From the IMG/VR virus record IMGVR_UViG_3300009528_000029, positions 1-31,189 of that record: a stretch of DNA of 31,189 nt, one strand, 5' to 3'. This document shows, piece by piece, positions 23,543-30,044 of this stretch. Source of the DNA: a virus. Below the pieces are notes generated by a model, which saw only the letters and a program-made list of their open reading frames with translations, was not told the origin of the DNA and did not search any database. Made by a program: the position numbers and the translations under genes. How positions within the stretch are numbered: position 1 is the first letter of the stretch; each line of letters begins with the position of its first letter.

Positions 23543-23567
23543 GGGCGGGTCGCAAGGCTCGCCCTTT
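23543..23567 (+). terminator. Intrinsic terminator after the lipoprotein gene
   Basis: Nine-pair stem GGGCGGGTC/GGCTCGCCC (with two G-U pairs) closed by a GCAA tetraloop, followed by TTT. It ends the first early transcript. Confidence 0.75.
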
Positions 23568-23594
23568 CGCTTGGCCAGAAACTTACATTAGGTG

Positions 23595-23623
23595 TTGACA
23601 CCACATAGATATACGTGTAGTAT
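23595..23623 (+). promoter_or_regulatory. Promoter of the replication module
   Basis: TTGACA (23595-23600), 17 bases, TAGTAT (23618-23623), 37 bases before the next start codon and just behind a terminator. Confidence 0.7.
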
Positions 23624-23660
23624 TCATATCAACGATACACAACACAGAGGAGAGAGAGCA

Positions 23661-23816
23661 ATGGACGCACCGATCAGAAAGATGACTGTCGAGATTTACG
23701 AATTAACGTGTCAGAGGTGTGGACACAAGTGGATACCTGTCAAGCATCATTCACAAGTCAGGCAGTGTTCCAAGTGCCGCACGGCGTACTGGGACACCCC
23801 CAAGGACGCAAAATAG
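23661..23816 (+). CDS. Small zinc-ribbon protein (51 aa)
   Basis: Starts at ATG 23661 after GAGGAGAG. CQRCGHKWIPV (Cys17, Cys20) and CSKCRTAYWDTP (Cys36, Cys39) make a textbook rubredoxin-like knuckle pair with the CGHxWxP and C-x-C-x-x-x-YW flanks that recur in short bacterial and phage zinc ribbons. First gene of the replication operon; it could be a small transcription factor or a replication accessory. Confidence 0.75.
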   Translation: MDAPIRKMTVEIYELTCQRCGHKWIPVKHHSQVRQCSKCRTAYWDTPKDAK

Positions 23817-23828
23817 GGGGCATGAGGG

Positions 23829-24602
23829 ATGGATGAAGGATTCATAAAATTATATAGAAAGCTCCTTCATAGCTCGATCCTTCTCGATGCCGAAGCCCTA
23901 CAGGTTTTTATCTACTTCCTGCTCAGAGCAAGACATCAAAAGGGGTCGGCCAGGATGAACGGCCAAACCGTGATGCTCGAACCTGGGCAGTTAATAACCG
24001 GAAGATTTGTTCTTTCCGAAGCTCTCGGGCTAACCCCCGCAAAGGTCAGGAGAATCATATCTCTCCTTAAGGAAGAACAGCAAATCAACCAGCAGGCTAA
24101 GGGTAAATACTCAATAATTACAATAGTTAACTGGTCAGAGTACCAAGGAAACAACCAGCAGACAACCAGCAGACCGCCAGCAGACAACCAGCAGACCGCC
24201 ACAAATAAGAATGAGAAGAATGGGGAGAATGATAAGAAAGAACCTCTGGACTCTGATGGATGCCCAACCATGGAAATGAATTTCGGAGAAGAGAAAAAGC
24301 CGAAGAAAGCAAAGCCAATCCCTTTCTCCCCACCCGATTGGATTGAGGTAGACGCCTGGGCAGGACTGCTAGAGATAAGGAGACAGAAAAAGACGCCCAA
24401 CACCGAGAGGGCACTCAGGGGCATCCTCCGAGAGTTGGAGAAGATCCGCGCTGCCGGTCACGACCCGAACGTTGAACTTGACAGAGCCACCACAAACGGA
24501 TGGAAGACGGTCTACATGCCAATGGGTGTGGCGCCTCGTAAAGAAATCGAACAGAAGCCACTTTCACCAGAACTTAAAGCAGCTCTCAACGAGGAATTCT
24601 AA
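23829..24602 (+). CDS. Replication initiator, lambda O / P22 gp18-like role
   Basis: 257 aa. Residues 1-105 look like a winged-helix initiator domain (FIKLYRKLLHSSILLDAEALQVFIYFLLRA, then LITGRFVLSEALGLTPAKVRRIISLLKEE, ending KYSIITIVNWSEYQ). A low-complexity linker (residues 107-165) is coded by 11-bp DNA repeats and an AG-rich stretch. The C-terminal part (LLEIRRQKKTPNTERALRGILRELEKIRAAGHDPNVELDRATTNGWKTVYMP) is a module that often ends phage replication proteins and is expected to recruit the helicase. It is directly followed, with TAATG overlap, by DnaB, supporting an origin-binding loader role. Confidence 0.82.
   Translation: MDEGFIKLYRKLLHSSILLDAEALQVFIYFLLRARHQKGSARMNGQTVMLEPGQLITGRFVLSEALGLTPAKVRRIISLLKEEQQINQQAKGKYSIITIVNWSEYQGNNQQTTSRPPADNQQTATNKNEKNGENDKKEPLDSDGCPTMEMNFGEEKKPKKAKPIPFSPPDWIEVDAWAGLLEIRRQKKTPNTERALRGILRELEKIRAAGHDPNVELDRATTNGWKTVYMPMGVAPRKEIEQKPLSPELKAALNEEF
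24151..24201 (+). repeat. 11-bp tandem repeats inside the initiator gene, candidate origin iterons
   Basis: CAACCAGCAGA at 24152, 24163 and 24185 with the variant CCGCCAGCAGA at 24174, i.e. one unit per DNA turn. Two units also form a 22-base period (21 identical bases at 24159-24179 and 24181-24201). An AG-rich, AT-richer stretch (24201-24244) follows, like the layout of lambda ori inside gene O. Confidence 0.65.
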
Positions 24603-25936
24603 TGCAGCAACTCCAAGCGCCACCCCACAGCAAAATAGCAGAGGAGTCGCTGCTTTCAAACATCGTCCACATGCCTGAATATTTCGGTCAAGTGGCATGG
24701 ATGAAATCGGAAGACTTCTACTTCCCCACCCATCGTAAGATTTGGGAGCTGATCGTTGACCTGGACTCCGTGGGAACTCCACCGGATCTCCCCACCGTCA
24801 TGACGGCATCCAACGGCAGTCTGAAGCTTGATGACGTCGAAGCCATCGTTAACCCTATCACCCTGTCTCGTAAGATCGTTCATTACGCCCAGGCCATCAG
24901 AAAGCTATCCACTCGCCGCAAACTGATACTCGGAGCCCAAGAGGTTATGGCGATGGGATACGACATCAACAGCGACCTTGACGAGATCCTCGACAGCTCC
25001 GAATCTAAAATGTTAGCCGTGAGAGAGGGCCAAGATTCAAGCGAGACGATCGGCAGAGACTTCAAGGAGATTTGCCGGGACGTGGCTAAAGACCTGCAAG
25101 ACAGGCATGATAATGACGGGGGCATGACGGGCATCCCTACCGGCATCGAAGACCTCGACGAAATCACTGCTGGGTTCCAGCGTAAAGACCTCATCATAGT
25201 GGCTGGAAGGCCGTCTATGGGCAAAACTGCCTTCGCGGTAGGGGTAGCAAGGGGGGCGGCAAAGATTGGTCATAAGACGCTTATTTTCAGTTTTGAGATG
25301 GACGAAGGAAAATTAGTTGAGCGCGTCATTTCCGCAGAGGGTAGAGTTAATTCCAAGCGGATGAGAAATGGACAGTTCAGGGATGACGATTGGGACAGGA
25401 TAACCAACGGTTTTGAGAAAACTGTAAAGCTGCCGTGCCATGTCGTTCATAGGCAAAACATGTCGGTGATGGAAATACGGGCATACGCCAGGAGGCGCAA
25501 GCGCAATGTCGGCCTTGACATGATAATCATCGACTACCTGGGGTATATACGTCTAGGCCGTGCCAACTCAACACCCGAAGCCGTGGGGGATGCGGTGAGA
25601 TCCCTGAAGGGCTTGGCCAGCGAGCTTAATGTTCCCGTGGTTCTTATCGCCCAACTCAACAGGAAAGTCGATGACAGACCCGACAAGCGGCCCCTCATGT
25701 CTGACCTGAAGTCTTCGGGCGATATTGAGCAGGATGCAGACCTGATCATCTTTCCCTACCGAGAGTCCGTGTATTGCGATGATTGCAAGAAGGGCACATG
25801 CACCATAGACAAGCACAGCAAGAGAGGGGAGGCCATAGTAGCCAAGCAGCGCAATGGCGAAACTGGCACGGTCAAGATGATGTGGCATGGCGAAATAACA
25901 AGTTATGAAAACGTGCCTGAAGGCACCAACTGGTGA
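24602..25936 (+). CDS. Replicative DNA helicase, DnaB family
   Basis: 444 aa. Unwinds the fork ahead of the host polymerase. The N-terminal DnaB domain (1-~110) begins with KIAEESLLSNIV...DFYFPTHRKIWELI. The RecA-like C-terminal domain begins GIPTGIEDLDEITAGFQRKDLIIVAGRPSMGKT, with Walker A at 202-209, then FSFEMDEGKLVERVI, Walker B MIIIDYL (307-313), VVLIAQLNR (346-354) and LKSSGDIEQDADLIIF (370-385, the motif lining the neighbouring site). Odd: after it an inserted loop YCDDCKKGTCTIDKHSKR (~391-408) carries three Cys. The TAATG overlap ties translation to the initiator. Confidence 0.95.
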   Translation: MQQLQAPPHSKIAEESLLSNIVHMPEYFGQVAWMKSEDFYFPTHRKIWELIVDLDSVGTPPDLPTVMTASNGSLKLDDVEAIVNPITLSRKIVHYAQAIRKLSTRRKLILGAQEVMAMGYDINSDLDEILDSSESKMLAVREGQDSSETIGRDFKEICRDVAKDLQDRHDNDGGMTGIPTGIEDLDEITAGFQRKDLIIVAGRPSMGKTAFAVGVARGAAKIGHKTLIFSFEMDEGKLVERVISAEGRVNSKRMRNGQFRDDDWDRITNGFEKTVKLPCHVVHRQNMSVMEIRAYARRRKRNVGLDMIIIDYLGYIRLGRANSTPEAVGDAVRSLKGLASELNVPVVLIAQLNRKVDDRPDKRPLMSDLKSSGDIEQDADLIIFPYRESVYCDDCKKGTCTIDKHSKRGEAIVAKQRNGETGTVKMMWHGEITSYENVPEGTNW

Positions 25937-25952
25937 ACAAGGGAGGTAAAAG

Positions 25953-26102
25953 ATGAGCGATCTTGAAGTAATGAAGAAGCAGCGTGACGAATGGAAGTAC
26001 GAGGCTAAGGCCCTCCGAGCTGCTCTTGCTGCCATCTACAACATCAGAGAGATAGAGACGGTACGGGTGTTCGTTACCAAATTCGTTGGAACTCAGGCGT
26101 AA
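25953..26102 (+). CDS. Very small hypothetical protein (49 aa)
   Basis: ATG 25953 follows GGGAGGTAAAAG with ideal spacing. The product starts MSDLEVMKKQRDEWKYEAKALRAAL, a strongly helical, coiled-coil-like segment, then INREIETVRV-like strand residues. Unknown function; supported by position 16 bases after dnaB and by the binding site. Confidence 0.55.
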   Translation: MSDLEVMKKQRDEWKYEAKALRAALAAIYNIREIETVRVFVTKFVGTQA

Positions 26103-26129
26103 CAATACGCATGGGAATAGGGGGACGAT

Positions 26130-26390
26130 ATGACCAAGATACGGGCCGAGGTTCTACATGAGAGGGGCCACTATATACCGTCTCTCGGGGAACGGGTAGA
26201 TGCTGATGGGGAGATCAATATAGGCGTCAAGGTTGTCGAGCAAATATGTCCTATCTGTTCAAAGGTATGGCATAGCGTGTATCTGAATGGGTGCGTGGTC
26301 TTTGGGGGAGAGAGTGCAACTTCCCATGGAGACAAATTTGTTGAACATTGCGGGTGTTACATGACCAGTCATGTGGGGGGGTGTGGATGA
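26130..26390 (+). CDS. Small Cys-rich hypothetical protein (86 aa)
   Basis: Unrecognised. CPIC (~40-43) and a C-terminal CGCYMTSHVGGC region, with several His, suggest metal binding. AGGGGGACG lies before the ATG. Ends in an ATGA overlap with the next gene. Beta-rich N-terminus (ERGHYIPSLGERVDADGEINI). Confidence 0.55.
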   Translation: MTKIRAEVLHERGHYIPSLGERVDADGEINIGVKVVEQICPICSKVWHSVYLNGCVVFGGESATSHGDKFVEHCGCYMTSHVGGCG

Positions 26391-26569
26391 TTAAGAGGGA
26401 AATAGTGGGCTTTCGTTGCAAGCACGCGGGCATTGGAGGGTACGAACCTGGCATATGTGAGCCTGTATATGGAAAGGATGTTTTATGCACATCGAGCAAG
26501 AAGGAAAAGGTGTCCTTCATCGGTGTTATGCGTAAGGCTCTGGGCATTGACAAGAAAGCAGGGGAATAG
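26387..26569 (+). CDS. Small Cys-containing hypothetical protein (60 aa)
   Basis: Start set at ATG 26387 by the ATGA overlap and the G-rich binding site before it. Cys at residues 11, 24 and 34 (FRCKHAG, GICEP, VLCTSS) could bind metal with a His. Basic C-terminal helix (MRKALGIDKKAGE). Unknown. Confidence 0.5.
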   Translation: MIKREIVGFRCKHAGIGGYEPGICEPVYGKDVLCTSSKKEKVSFIGVMRKALGIDKKAGE

Positions 26570-26583
26570 GTGGAGGTCAGCGA

Positions 26584-26790
26584 ATGAGATGTGATACATG
26601 CAAAAAATGGACATGGCTGAAGGAGAGTAACCAATACCTCCCCGAAGACTCCGTGGGAATATGCGATGGTCTGCCCGGCGAAGGTATGGATATCGAAATA
26701 AGCGCTGGGTGGGATGGAGGCATAGTGGAACGAATTGAAACGAAATGCTCATTTTTCTGCGCTTATTACGATCACGACAAGTCCAAGTAA
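26584..26790 (+). CDS. Small Cys-rich hypothetical protein (68 aa)
   Basis: ATG 26584 after GTGGAGGTCAGCG. CDTC at residues 3-6, Cys27, and a pair at 55/59 (CSFFC) give a possible zinc-stabilised fold. Third in a row of small Cys-rich genes. Unknown function. Confidence 0.55.
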   Translation: MRCDTCKKWTWLKESNQYLPEDSVGICDGLPGEGMDIEISAGWDGGIVERIETKCSFFCAYYDHDKSK

Positions 26791-26803
26791 CGGGGAGGCA
26801 ATC

Positions 26804-26956
26804 ATGGGCAAAGCCGTAGAAGACCCTAAGATCCACATCGTCAGCTTCCGAGTGACCAAAGGAGAACGAGAGGCCATCGACGCAGCAAGGGGAAGCCAGT
26901 CAGTCAGCGAGTACGTTTTCGGGGCAATCAAGAGAGCACAGGGAAACGGGAGGTAG
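26804..26956 (+). CDS. Ribbon-helix-helix-like small protein (50 aa)
   Basis: Starts at ATG 26804 (CGGGGAGG upstream). PKIHIVSFRVTKGEREAIDAARGSQSVSEYVFGAIKRA matches the strand-helix-turn-helix of Arc/CopG-like proteins, including the S-V-S-E-Y-V second helix entry. A second such protein in the window besides the one at 20113. Possible local regulator. Confidence 0.65.
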   Translation: MGKAVEDPKIHIVSFRVTKGEREAIDAARGSQSVSEYVFGAIKRAQGNGR

Positions 26957-26959
26957 GAC

Positions 26960-27208
26960 ATGACAACCCTTGAACAAGCACTCATTCAACTCACCATAGG
27001 CACACCAATGGACCTGAAAACAAGGACTCTCATCTTGGTAGCATTCGACAGGCTGGAAGCCCGCAACGCTGACATGGAGTCACAGCTCAAGGAGGCCGCA
27101 GTCGTTACCGGGCAGCTCACCGAGAGCATCACCAACTTCATCAACCGCCATTCCGTTCTTGCCACCATAGGCACCAACGCTCTGATGGCATGTGGGAGGG
27201 AAGAATGA
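26960..27208 (+). CDS. Small helical hypothetical protein (82 aa)
   Basis: Unrecognised. Mostly helical (LKTRTLILVAFDRLEARNADMESQLKEAAVVTGQLTESITNFINR), with coiled-coil-like heptads. Starts four bases after the previous stop; GGGAGGTAGG before the ATG. Its stop overlaps the next start (ATGA). Confidence 0.6.
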   Translation: MTTLEQALIQLTIGTPMDLKTRTLILVAFDRLEARNADMESQLKEAAVVTGQLTESITNFINRHSVLATIGTNALMACGREE

Positions 27209-27489
27209 GCGAAGCAAAGAACAGGTCCGCAGTGCTGCGGAAGAAGTCAGCAGTCAGGGATCTGATGCAGGAGGCGTTCGACAGGATTGACGATCCTAAG
27301 AATTCGGTCAAGCCTAGCCCAAATGGCTTATCTAAACTCAGGTTGTGGCTACTCATGACGGAGGAATACCTGGAGGTGACATGGGCCATGTTGACAGGAA
27401 ATGGCATCAAGAATGAATGTGGCGATCTCGCAGTAACGACAGCATTCATCCATCAGGACGACATCTTACATAACTCTACCACTATGTAG
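27205..27489 (+). CDS. Small hypothetical protein (94 aa)
   Basis: Starts at ATG 27205 by ATGA overlap, with GGGAGGGAAG upstream. The first 40 residues are basic and helical (KNRSAVLRKKSAVRDLMQEAFDRID), the remainder helical (KLRLWLLMTEEYLEVTWAML). Unrecognised. Last gene before a new promoter. Confidence 0.6.
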   Translation: MSEAKNRSAVLRKKSAVRDLMQEAFDRIDDPKNSVKPSPNGLSKLRLWLLMTEEYLEVTWAMLTGNGIKNECGDLAVTTAFIHQDDILHNSTTM

Positions 27490-27496
27490 TTTTCGC

Positions 27497-27525
27497 TTGA
27501 AAAGTGCAATCAGGTGTAGTATCTT
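27497..27525 (+). promoter_or_regulatory. Weak promoter before the HTH gene
   Basis: TTGAAA (27497-27502), 17 bases, TATCTT (27520-27525). The GTGTAGTAT around the -10 is shared with the promoter at 23595, so the real -10 could be TAGTAT three bases earlier. Confidence 0.5.
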
Positions 27526-27548
27526 CAAGAAATCGAAAGGAGGTTAAA

Positions 27549-27713
27549 ATGAAGGACTACACAGCGCAAGCGAGAAGAAGCGGGTGGAACCTAAAGGCCA
27601 TAGCAGAAAGATGGGGCATGACTCCCGGAGGCCTTAACGCTATAGCCAGCAACCCCAAGCGGAGAGACTGGGACGCATTGGCAGGGCTTCCGGTAAAGGA
27701 GGTGCCCAAGTGA
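27549..27713 (+). CDS. Small HTH-like protein (54 aa)
   Basis: ATG 27549 after AAAGGAGGTT. The centre reads GWNLKAIAERWGMTPGGLNAIASNPKRRDWDALAGLP, a helix-turn-helix shape (IAERWGMTPGGLNAIA) found in very short phage proteins with this spacing before an A-G-L-P end. DNA binding is inferred. It shares a GTGA overlap with the endonuclease-like gene, so that gene is translated from its message. Confidence 0.65.
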   Translation: MKDYTAQARRSGWNLKAIAERWGMTPGGLNAIASNPKRRDWDALAGLPVKEVPK

Positions 27714-28414
27714 TAAAACATAGACTTTCAAGGGCGCATAGAGATGCCAACAGCCACGACATTAACCCCAAGTGCTATGACATGACAGGCATGACATTCG
27801 CTAGACTATCAGTCTTGAAATACGAAGGATATGGGTTGGGCACCGCAACAAGGTGGTTGTGCATGTGTTCGTGTGGAAAGCCAAAGATAATAAACGGTGA
27901 GTCTCTGAAATATGGAAATACTCTTAGTTGCGGGTGTCTGCAAAAGTCGATAGCATCCATAAATTCCAAAACACATGGCGAATCAACAACACCATTATAC
28001 GCTGTTTGGTCACAAATGAGATTTAGGTGCAGCAACCCCAACGATAAAGAGTTTAAGAATTATGGTGGGAGAGGTATATCGGTATGCATAGAATGGATGG
28101 ACTATATTGAATTCTCTACATGGGCCAAAAGCGCAGGATATGGCAAGGGGCTTACACTCGACAGGATAGATAACGGTGGAAATTATTGCCCCAGTAATTG
28201 CAGGTGGACAGATTGGGTTACACAGGCCAACAATTCAAGGCAGAATGTCTTGCTTACGATGGATGGAGTAACCATGACTGCAGCAGAATGGGGCAGAAAA
28301 GTGGGAATTAAATCTAGCGTCATAAGAGATAGATTGCGCCTTGGATGGTCAGATGAAGACGCGATATCGATACCACTGAATAGCATAATTGGACGATGTA
28401 ATAAGACGAAATAA
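27710..28414 (+). CDS. HNH/AP2-type homing-endonuclease-like protein
   Basis: 234 aa. The sequence follows a widespread free-standing phage nuclease family: MTGMTFARLSVLKYEGYG, WLCMCSCGKPKIINGESLKYGNTLSCGC (two zinc-type Cys clusters), HGESTTPLYAVWSQMRFRCSNPNDKEFKNYGGRGISVCIEW, then GLTLDRIDNGGNYCPSNCRWTDWVTQANN, where D-x-I-D and N-C-R-W are the core. The C-terminal 60 residues look like a DNA-binding helix unit (TMTAAEWGRKVGIKSSVIRDRLRLGWSDEDA). GTG start, overlapping the upstream stop, with AAAGGAGGTG. Likely a mobile gene; no intron is seen at its borders. Confidence 0.85.
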   Translation: MIKHRLSRAHRDANSHDINPKCYDMTGMTFARLSVLKYEGYGLGTATRWLCMCSCGKPKIINGESLKYGNTLSCGCLQKSIASINSKTHGESTTPLYAVWSQMRFRCSNPNDKEFKNYGGRGISVCIEWMDYIEFSTWAKSAGYGKGLTLDRIDNGGNYCPSNCRWTDWVTQANNSRQNVLLTMDGVTMTAAEWGRKVGIKSSVIRDRLRLGWSDEDAISIPLNSIIGRCNKTK

Positions 28415-28428
28415 TTGGAGGAAGAGAA

Positions 28429-28602
28429 ATGAGAGCTATCATCACCAAAGACAACCGCATCATCGTACCCGTAGACAGCCCCACCGAGTCTTGCCTCGGC
28501 TGCGACTGCAACCACCCAGGCGCAGAGGGTGCACCTTGCTCGTATGTGCAAGCGGCTGGGGAGAACTGTGATGGGATTGTGTGGCAGGAGGTTGGCATCT
28601 AG
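28429..28602 (+). CDS. Small Cys-rich protein (57 aa)
   Basis: ATG 28429 follows TTGGAGGAAGAG. Cys at 22, 25, 27, 37 and 48 (SCLGCDC, PCSY, NCDG) in 57 residues suggest a zinc or disulfide knot. Codon-rich GC third positions like the flanking phage genes. Unrecognised; it precedes a hairpin-rich terminator region. Confidence 0.6.
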   Translation: MRAIITKDNRIIVPVDSPTESCLGCDCNHPGAEGAPCSYVQAAGENCDGIVWQEVGI

Positions 28603-28667
28603 CCACCATCTTCCCACCATCAGGAAAATGGTAGAGCAGCTAGGAGGTGATGCGATTAGGTTGTAGC

Positions 28668-28704
28668 TCTCCATAGTGGAGAACATATTGTGTGGTGCAA
28701 TATG
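28668..28704 (+). other. Two tandem hairpins before a terminator
   Basis: TCTCCA/TGGAGA (28668-28673 with 28677-28682) and CATATTG/CAATATG (28684-28690 with 28698-28704), back to back with the terminator stem. The 100-base gap holds no gene with a usable start, so this may be a structured 3' end or the tail of a small RNA. Confidence 0.5.
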
Positions 28705-28705
28705 A

Positions 28706-28746
28706 GAGGAGGCCCCTATCTGGGCGGAGGGGGCCTCCTCTTTTTT
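28706..28746 (+). terminator. Strong intrinsic terminator
   Basis: Perfect 11-pair stem GAGGAGGCCCC/GGGGCCTCCTC (28706-28716 with 28730-28740) followed by TTTTTT. It ends the transcript carrying the HTH and endonuclease genes. Confidence 0.9.
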
Positions 28747-28758
28747 GTCTTTTTTGTG

Positions 28759-28787
28759 TTGACATAAAGTCACACAGCGGCTATAAC
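28759..28787 (+). promoter_or_regulatory. Strong promoter of the pentapeptide-repeat gene
   Basis: TTGACA (28759-28764), 17 bases, TATAAC (28782-28787). The same hexamers and spacing occur in the early promoter at 20047. It is followed by TTAAATCACAC, which recurs at 30337. Confidence 0.85.
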
Positions 28788-28795
28788 TTAAATCA

Positions 28796-28821
28796 CACAG
28801 AGGGAACAATAACAGGGGAGG
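28796..28821 (+). repeat. Leader repeat, copy 1
   Basis: CACAGAGGGAACA, a short spacer and GGGGAGG. The same leader lies at 29299-29323 before the next gene. Confidence 0.75.
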
Positions 28822-28826
28822 ACAGT

Positions 28827-29294
28827 ATGGATTTGATGGTAGTATTAAAATTGCACTTGTCGTGGCTGAACAATGAAAGTGAGGGCAAACGTGCCAACCT
28901 GCGCGATGCCGACCTGCGCGGTGCCAACCTGCGCGGTGCCGACCTGCGCGGTGCCGACCTGCGCGGTGCCGACCTGCGCGGTGCCGACCTGCGCGATGCC
29001 GACCTGCGCGATGCCGACCTGCGCGGTGCCGACCTGCGCGATGCCGACCTGCGCGATGCCGAACTGCGCGGTGCCGACCTGCGCGATGCCGACCTTGATT
29101 TTGCGTCGTGGCCCTTATGTTGCGGAAGCTTAGGCGTGAAAGTGGATGTCAAGATTTCAGCGCAACTCGCCTATCACTTCTGCCGCATTGAATGTGAAGA
29201 TGATGAAGTCAAGGCGGCTCAAGAGGCTTTGAGGGTACTGGCTAATAAGTTTCACCGTGTGGATGAGTGCGGGGAGATCGAATCCAAAAAGTAA
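28827..29294 (+). CDS. Pentapeptide-repeat protein (155 aa)
   Basis: Starts at ATG 28827 (GGGGAGGACAGT). After a 22-residue lead-in there are 13 full A(D/N/E)LR(D/G) units plus one degenerate unit (residues 23-92), which form a right-handed quadrilateral beta-helix of ~3.5 turns. Members with DNA-like shape (Qnr, MfpA) protect or inhibit gyrase, but these need more turns, so that role is only possible. The C-terminal domain ([31 protein letters not shown]...[10 protein letters not shown]) matches a tail seen on many bacterial pentapeptide proteins. Driven by its own strong promoter. Confidence 0.88.
   Translation: MDLMVVLKLHLSWLNNESEGKRANLRDADLRGANLRGADLRGADLRGADLRGADLRDADLRDADLRGADLRDADLRDAELRGADLRDADLDFASWPLCCGSLGVKVDVKISAQLAYHFCRIECEDDEVKAAQEALRVLANKFHRVDECGEIESKK
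28893..29087 (+). repeat. Thirteen 15-bp tandem repeats inside the pentapeptide gene
   Basis: Unit GCC(g/a)ACCTGCGCG(g/a)T, thirteen full copies, almost all differing at only two positions. The DNA itself, not just the protein, is conserved. Confidence 0.95.
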
Positions 29295-29298
29295 ACCT

Positions 29299-29323
29299 CA
29301 CAGAGGGAACACAAAAGGGGAGG
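29299..29323 (+). repeat. Leader repeat, copy 2
   Basis: CACAGAGGGAACA, a five-base spacer and GGGGAGG, as at 28796, before the gene at 29332. Confidence 0.75.
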
Positions 29324-29331
29324 GAAGAGAG

Positions 29332-29553
29332 ATGGAAGCTGAAATGGATATTCTGAGACAGGTATATTCTGCGGATGGTTGCTTTATGACCGTTCGACCA
29401 TGGCCGGAAGGTCCAGACTCAGTTGCCTTGATGACAGTAGGCAAAGAGAATGAGGAATATTTCGGCAAATATGAAACAGCAATGTCGCCTGAATTTGCCA
29501 GACTCCTCGGCAAGGCCTTGATAGCCTGCGCTGATGAGATTGATTCTATTTAG
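29332..29553 (+). CDS. Small hypothetical protein (73 aa)
   Basis: Unrecognised. ATG 29332 follows GGGGAGGGAAGAGAG. Compact alpha/beta pattern (ILRQVYSADGCFMTVRPWPEGPDSVALMTVG...FARLLGKALIACADEI). Same duplicated leader as the pentapeptide gene, so both may be expressed alike. Confidence 0.65.
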   Translation: MEAEMDILRQVYSADGCFMTVRPWPEGPDSVALMTVGKENEEYFGKYETAMSPEFARLLGKALIACADEIDSI

Positions 29554-29605
29554 CCTCCCACCATCGGCAAAGGGGCGCAGCAACTAACCAAGAGGAGAGA
29601 CGAGG

Positions 29606-29959
29606 ATGTGCGAATTAGCAGTGTTGAAAGGCAAGACCCTTTCGGATATCAGCAATACGGTAGAAGAGATTATCTTCACCTGCGACGATGGCACAAAGTA
29701 TAGGATGTACCACGATCAGGACTGTTGCGAGAGTGTGACTGTCGAGGACATCTGCGGAGACTTGAACGATCTTATCGGGGCTCCTATTCTCGCGGCGGAA
29801 GAACGGTCTAACAGCGAGGACCCCAAGGAGGAGTGCGACGAGTCGTGGACATGGACGTTCTACGAGCTGGCCACCATCAAGGGCGCAGTCACGATCCGGT
29901 GGTATGGTGAGTCTAACGGCTACTATGGTGAAGAAGTAAGTTTCCAGGAATGGTGGTGA
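29606..29959 (+). CDS. DUF7448-like protein
   Basis: 117 aa. The signature blocks are [60 protein letters not shown] and [32 protein letters not shown], strongly conserved in short phage and bacterial proteins of unknown function (the D-Q-D-C-C-E-S motif in particular). No enzyme role assigned. AGAGGAGAGACGAGG lies upstream. Confidence 0.8.
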   Translation: MCELAVLKGKTLSDISNTVEEIIFTCDDGTKYRMYHDQDCCESVTVEDICGDLNDLIGAPILAAEERSNSEDPKEECDESWTWTFYELATIKGAVTIRWYGESNGYYGEEVSFQEWW

Positions 29960-29978
29960 GGTAGACTCCGAGGAGGCA

Positions 29979-30044
29979 ATGATTAGCCTTGATTTCCAGC
30001 ACCAAGGGGTGGTAACAGCGAAAGGGAGACGAGATGAGGATTGA
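29979..30044 (+). CDS. Possible 21-aa leader peptide or mini-ORF
   Basis: ATG 29979 follows GAGGAGGCA and reads MISLDFQHQGVVTAKGRRDED, ending after the next start codon. Good binding site, but length alone cannot prove it is made. Confidence 0.25.
   Translation: MISLDFQHQGVVTAKGRRDED

Noticed and set aside
28183-28809. 208-codon leftward frame
   Set aside because: Covers the end of the endonuclease gene, a short gene, a terminator and a promoter on the other strand; no initiation signal.
28893-29087. Possible CRISPR array
   Set aside because: The 15-bp units are contiguous with no spacers and code for pentapeptide repeats.
28873-29152. Alternative open frames across the 15-bp repeats on both strands
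   Set aside because: A repeat unit divisible by three keeps all frames open; only the pentapeptide frame has promoter, binding site and a recognisable family.
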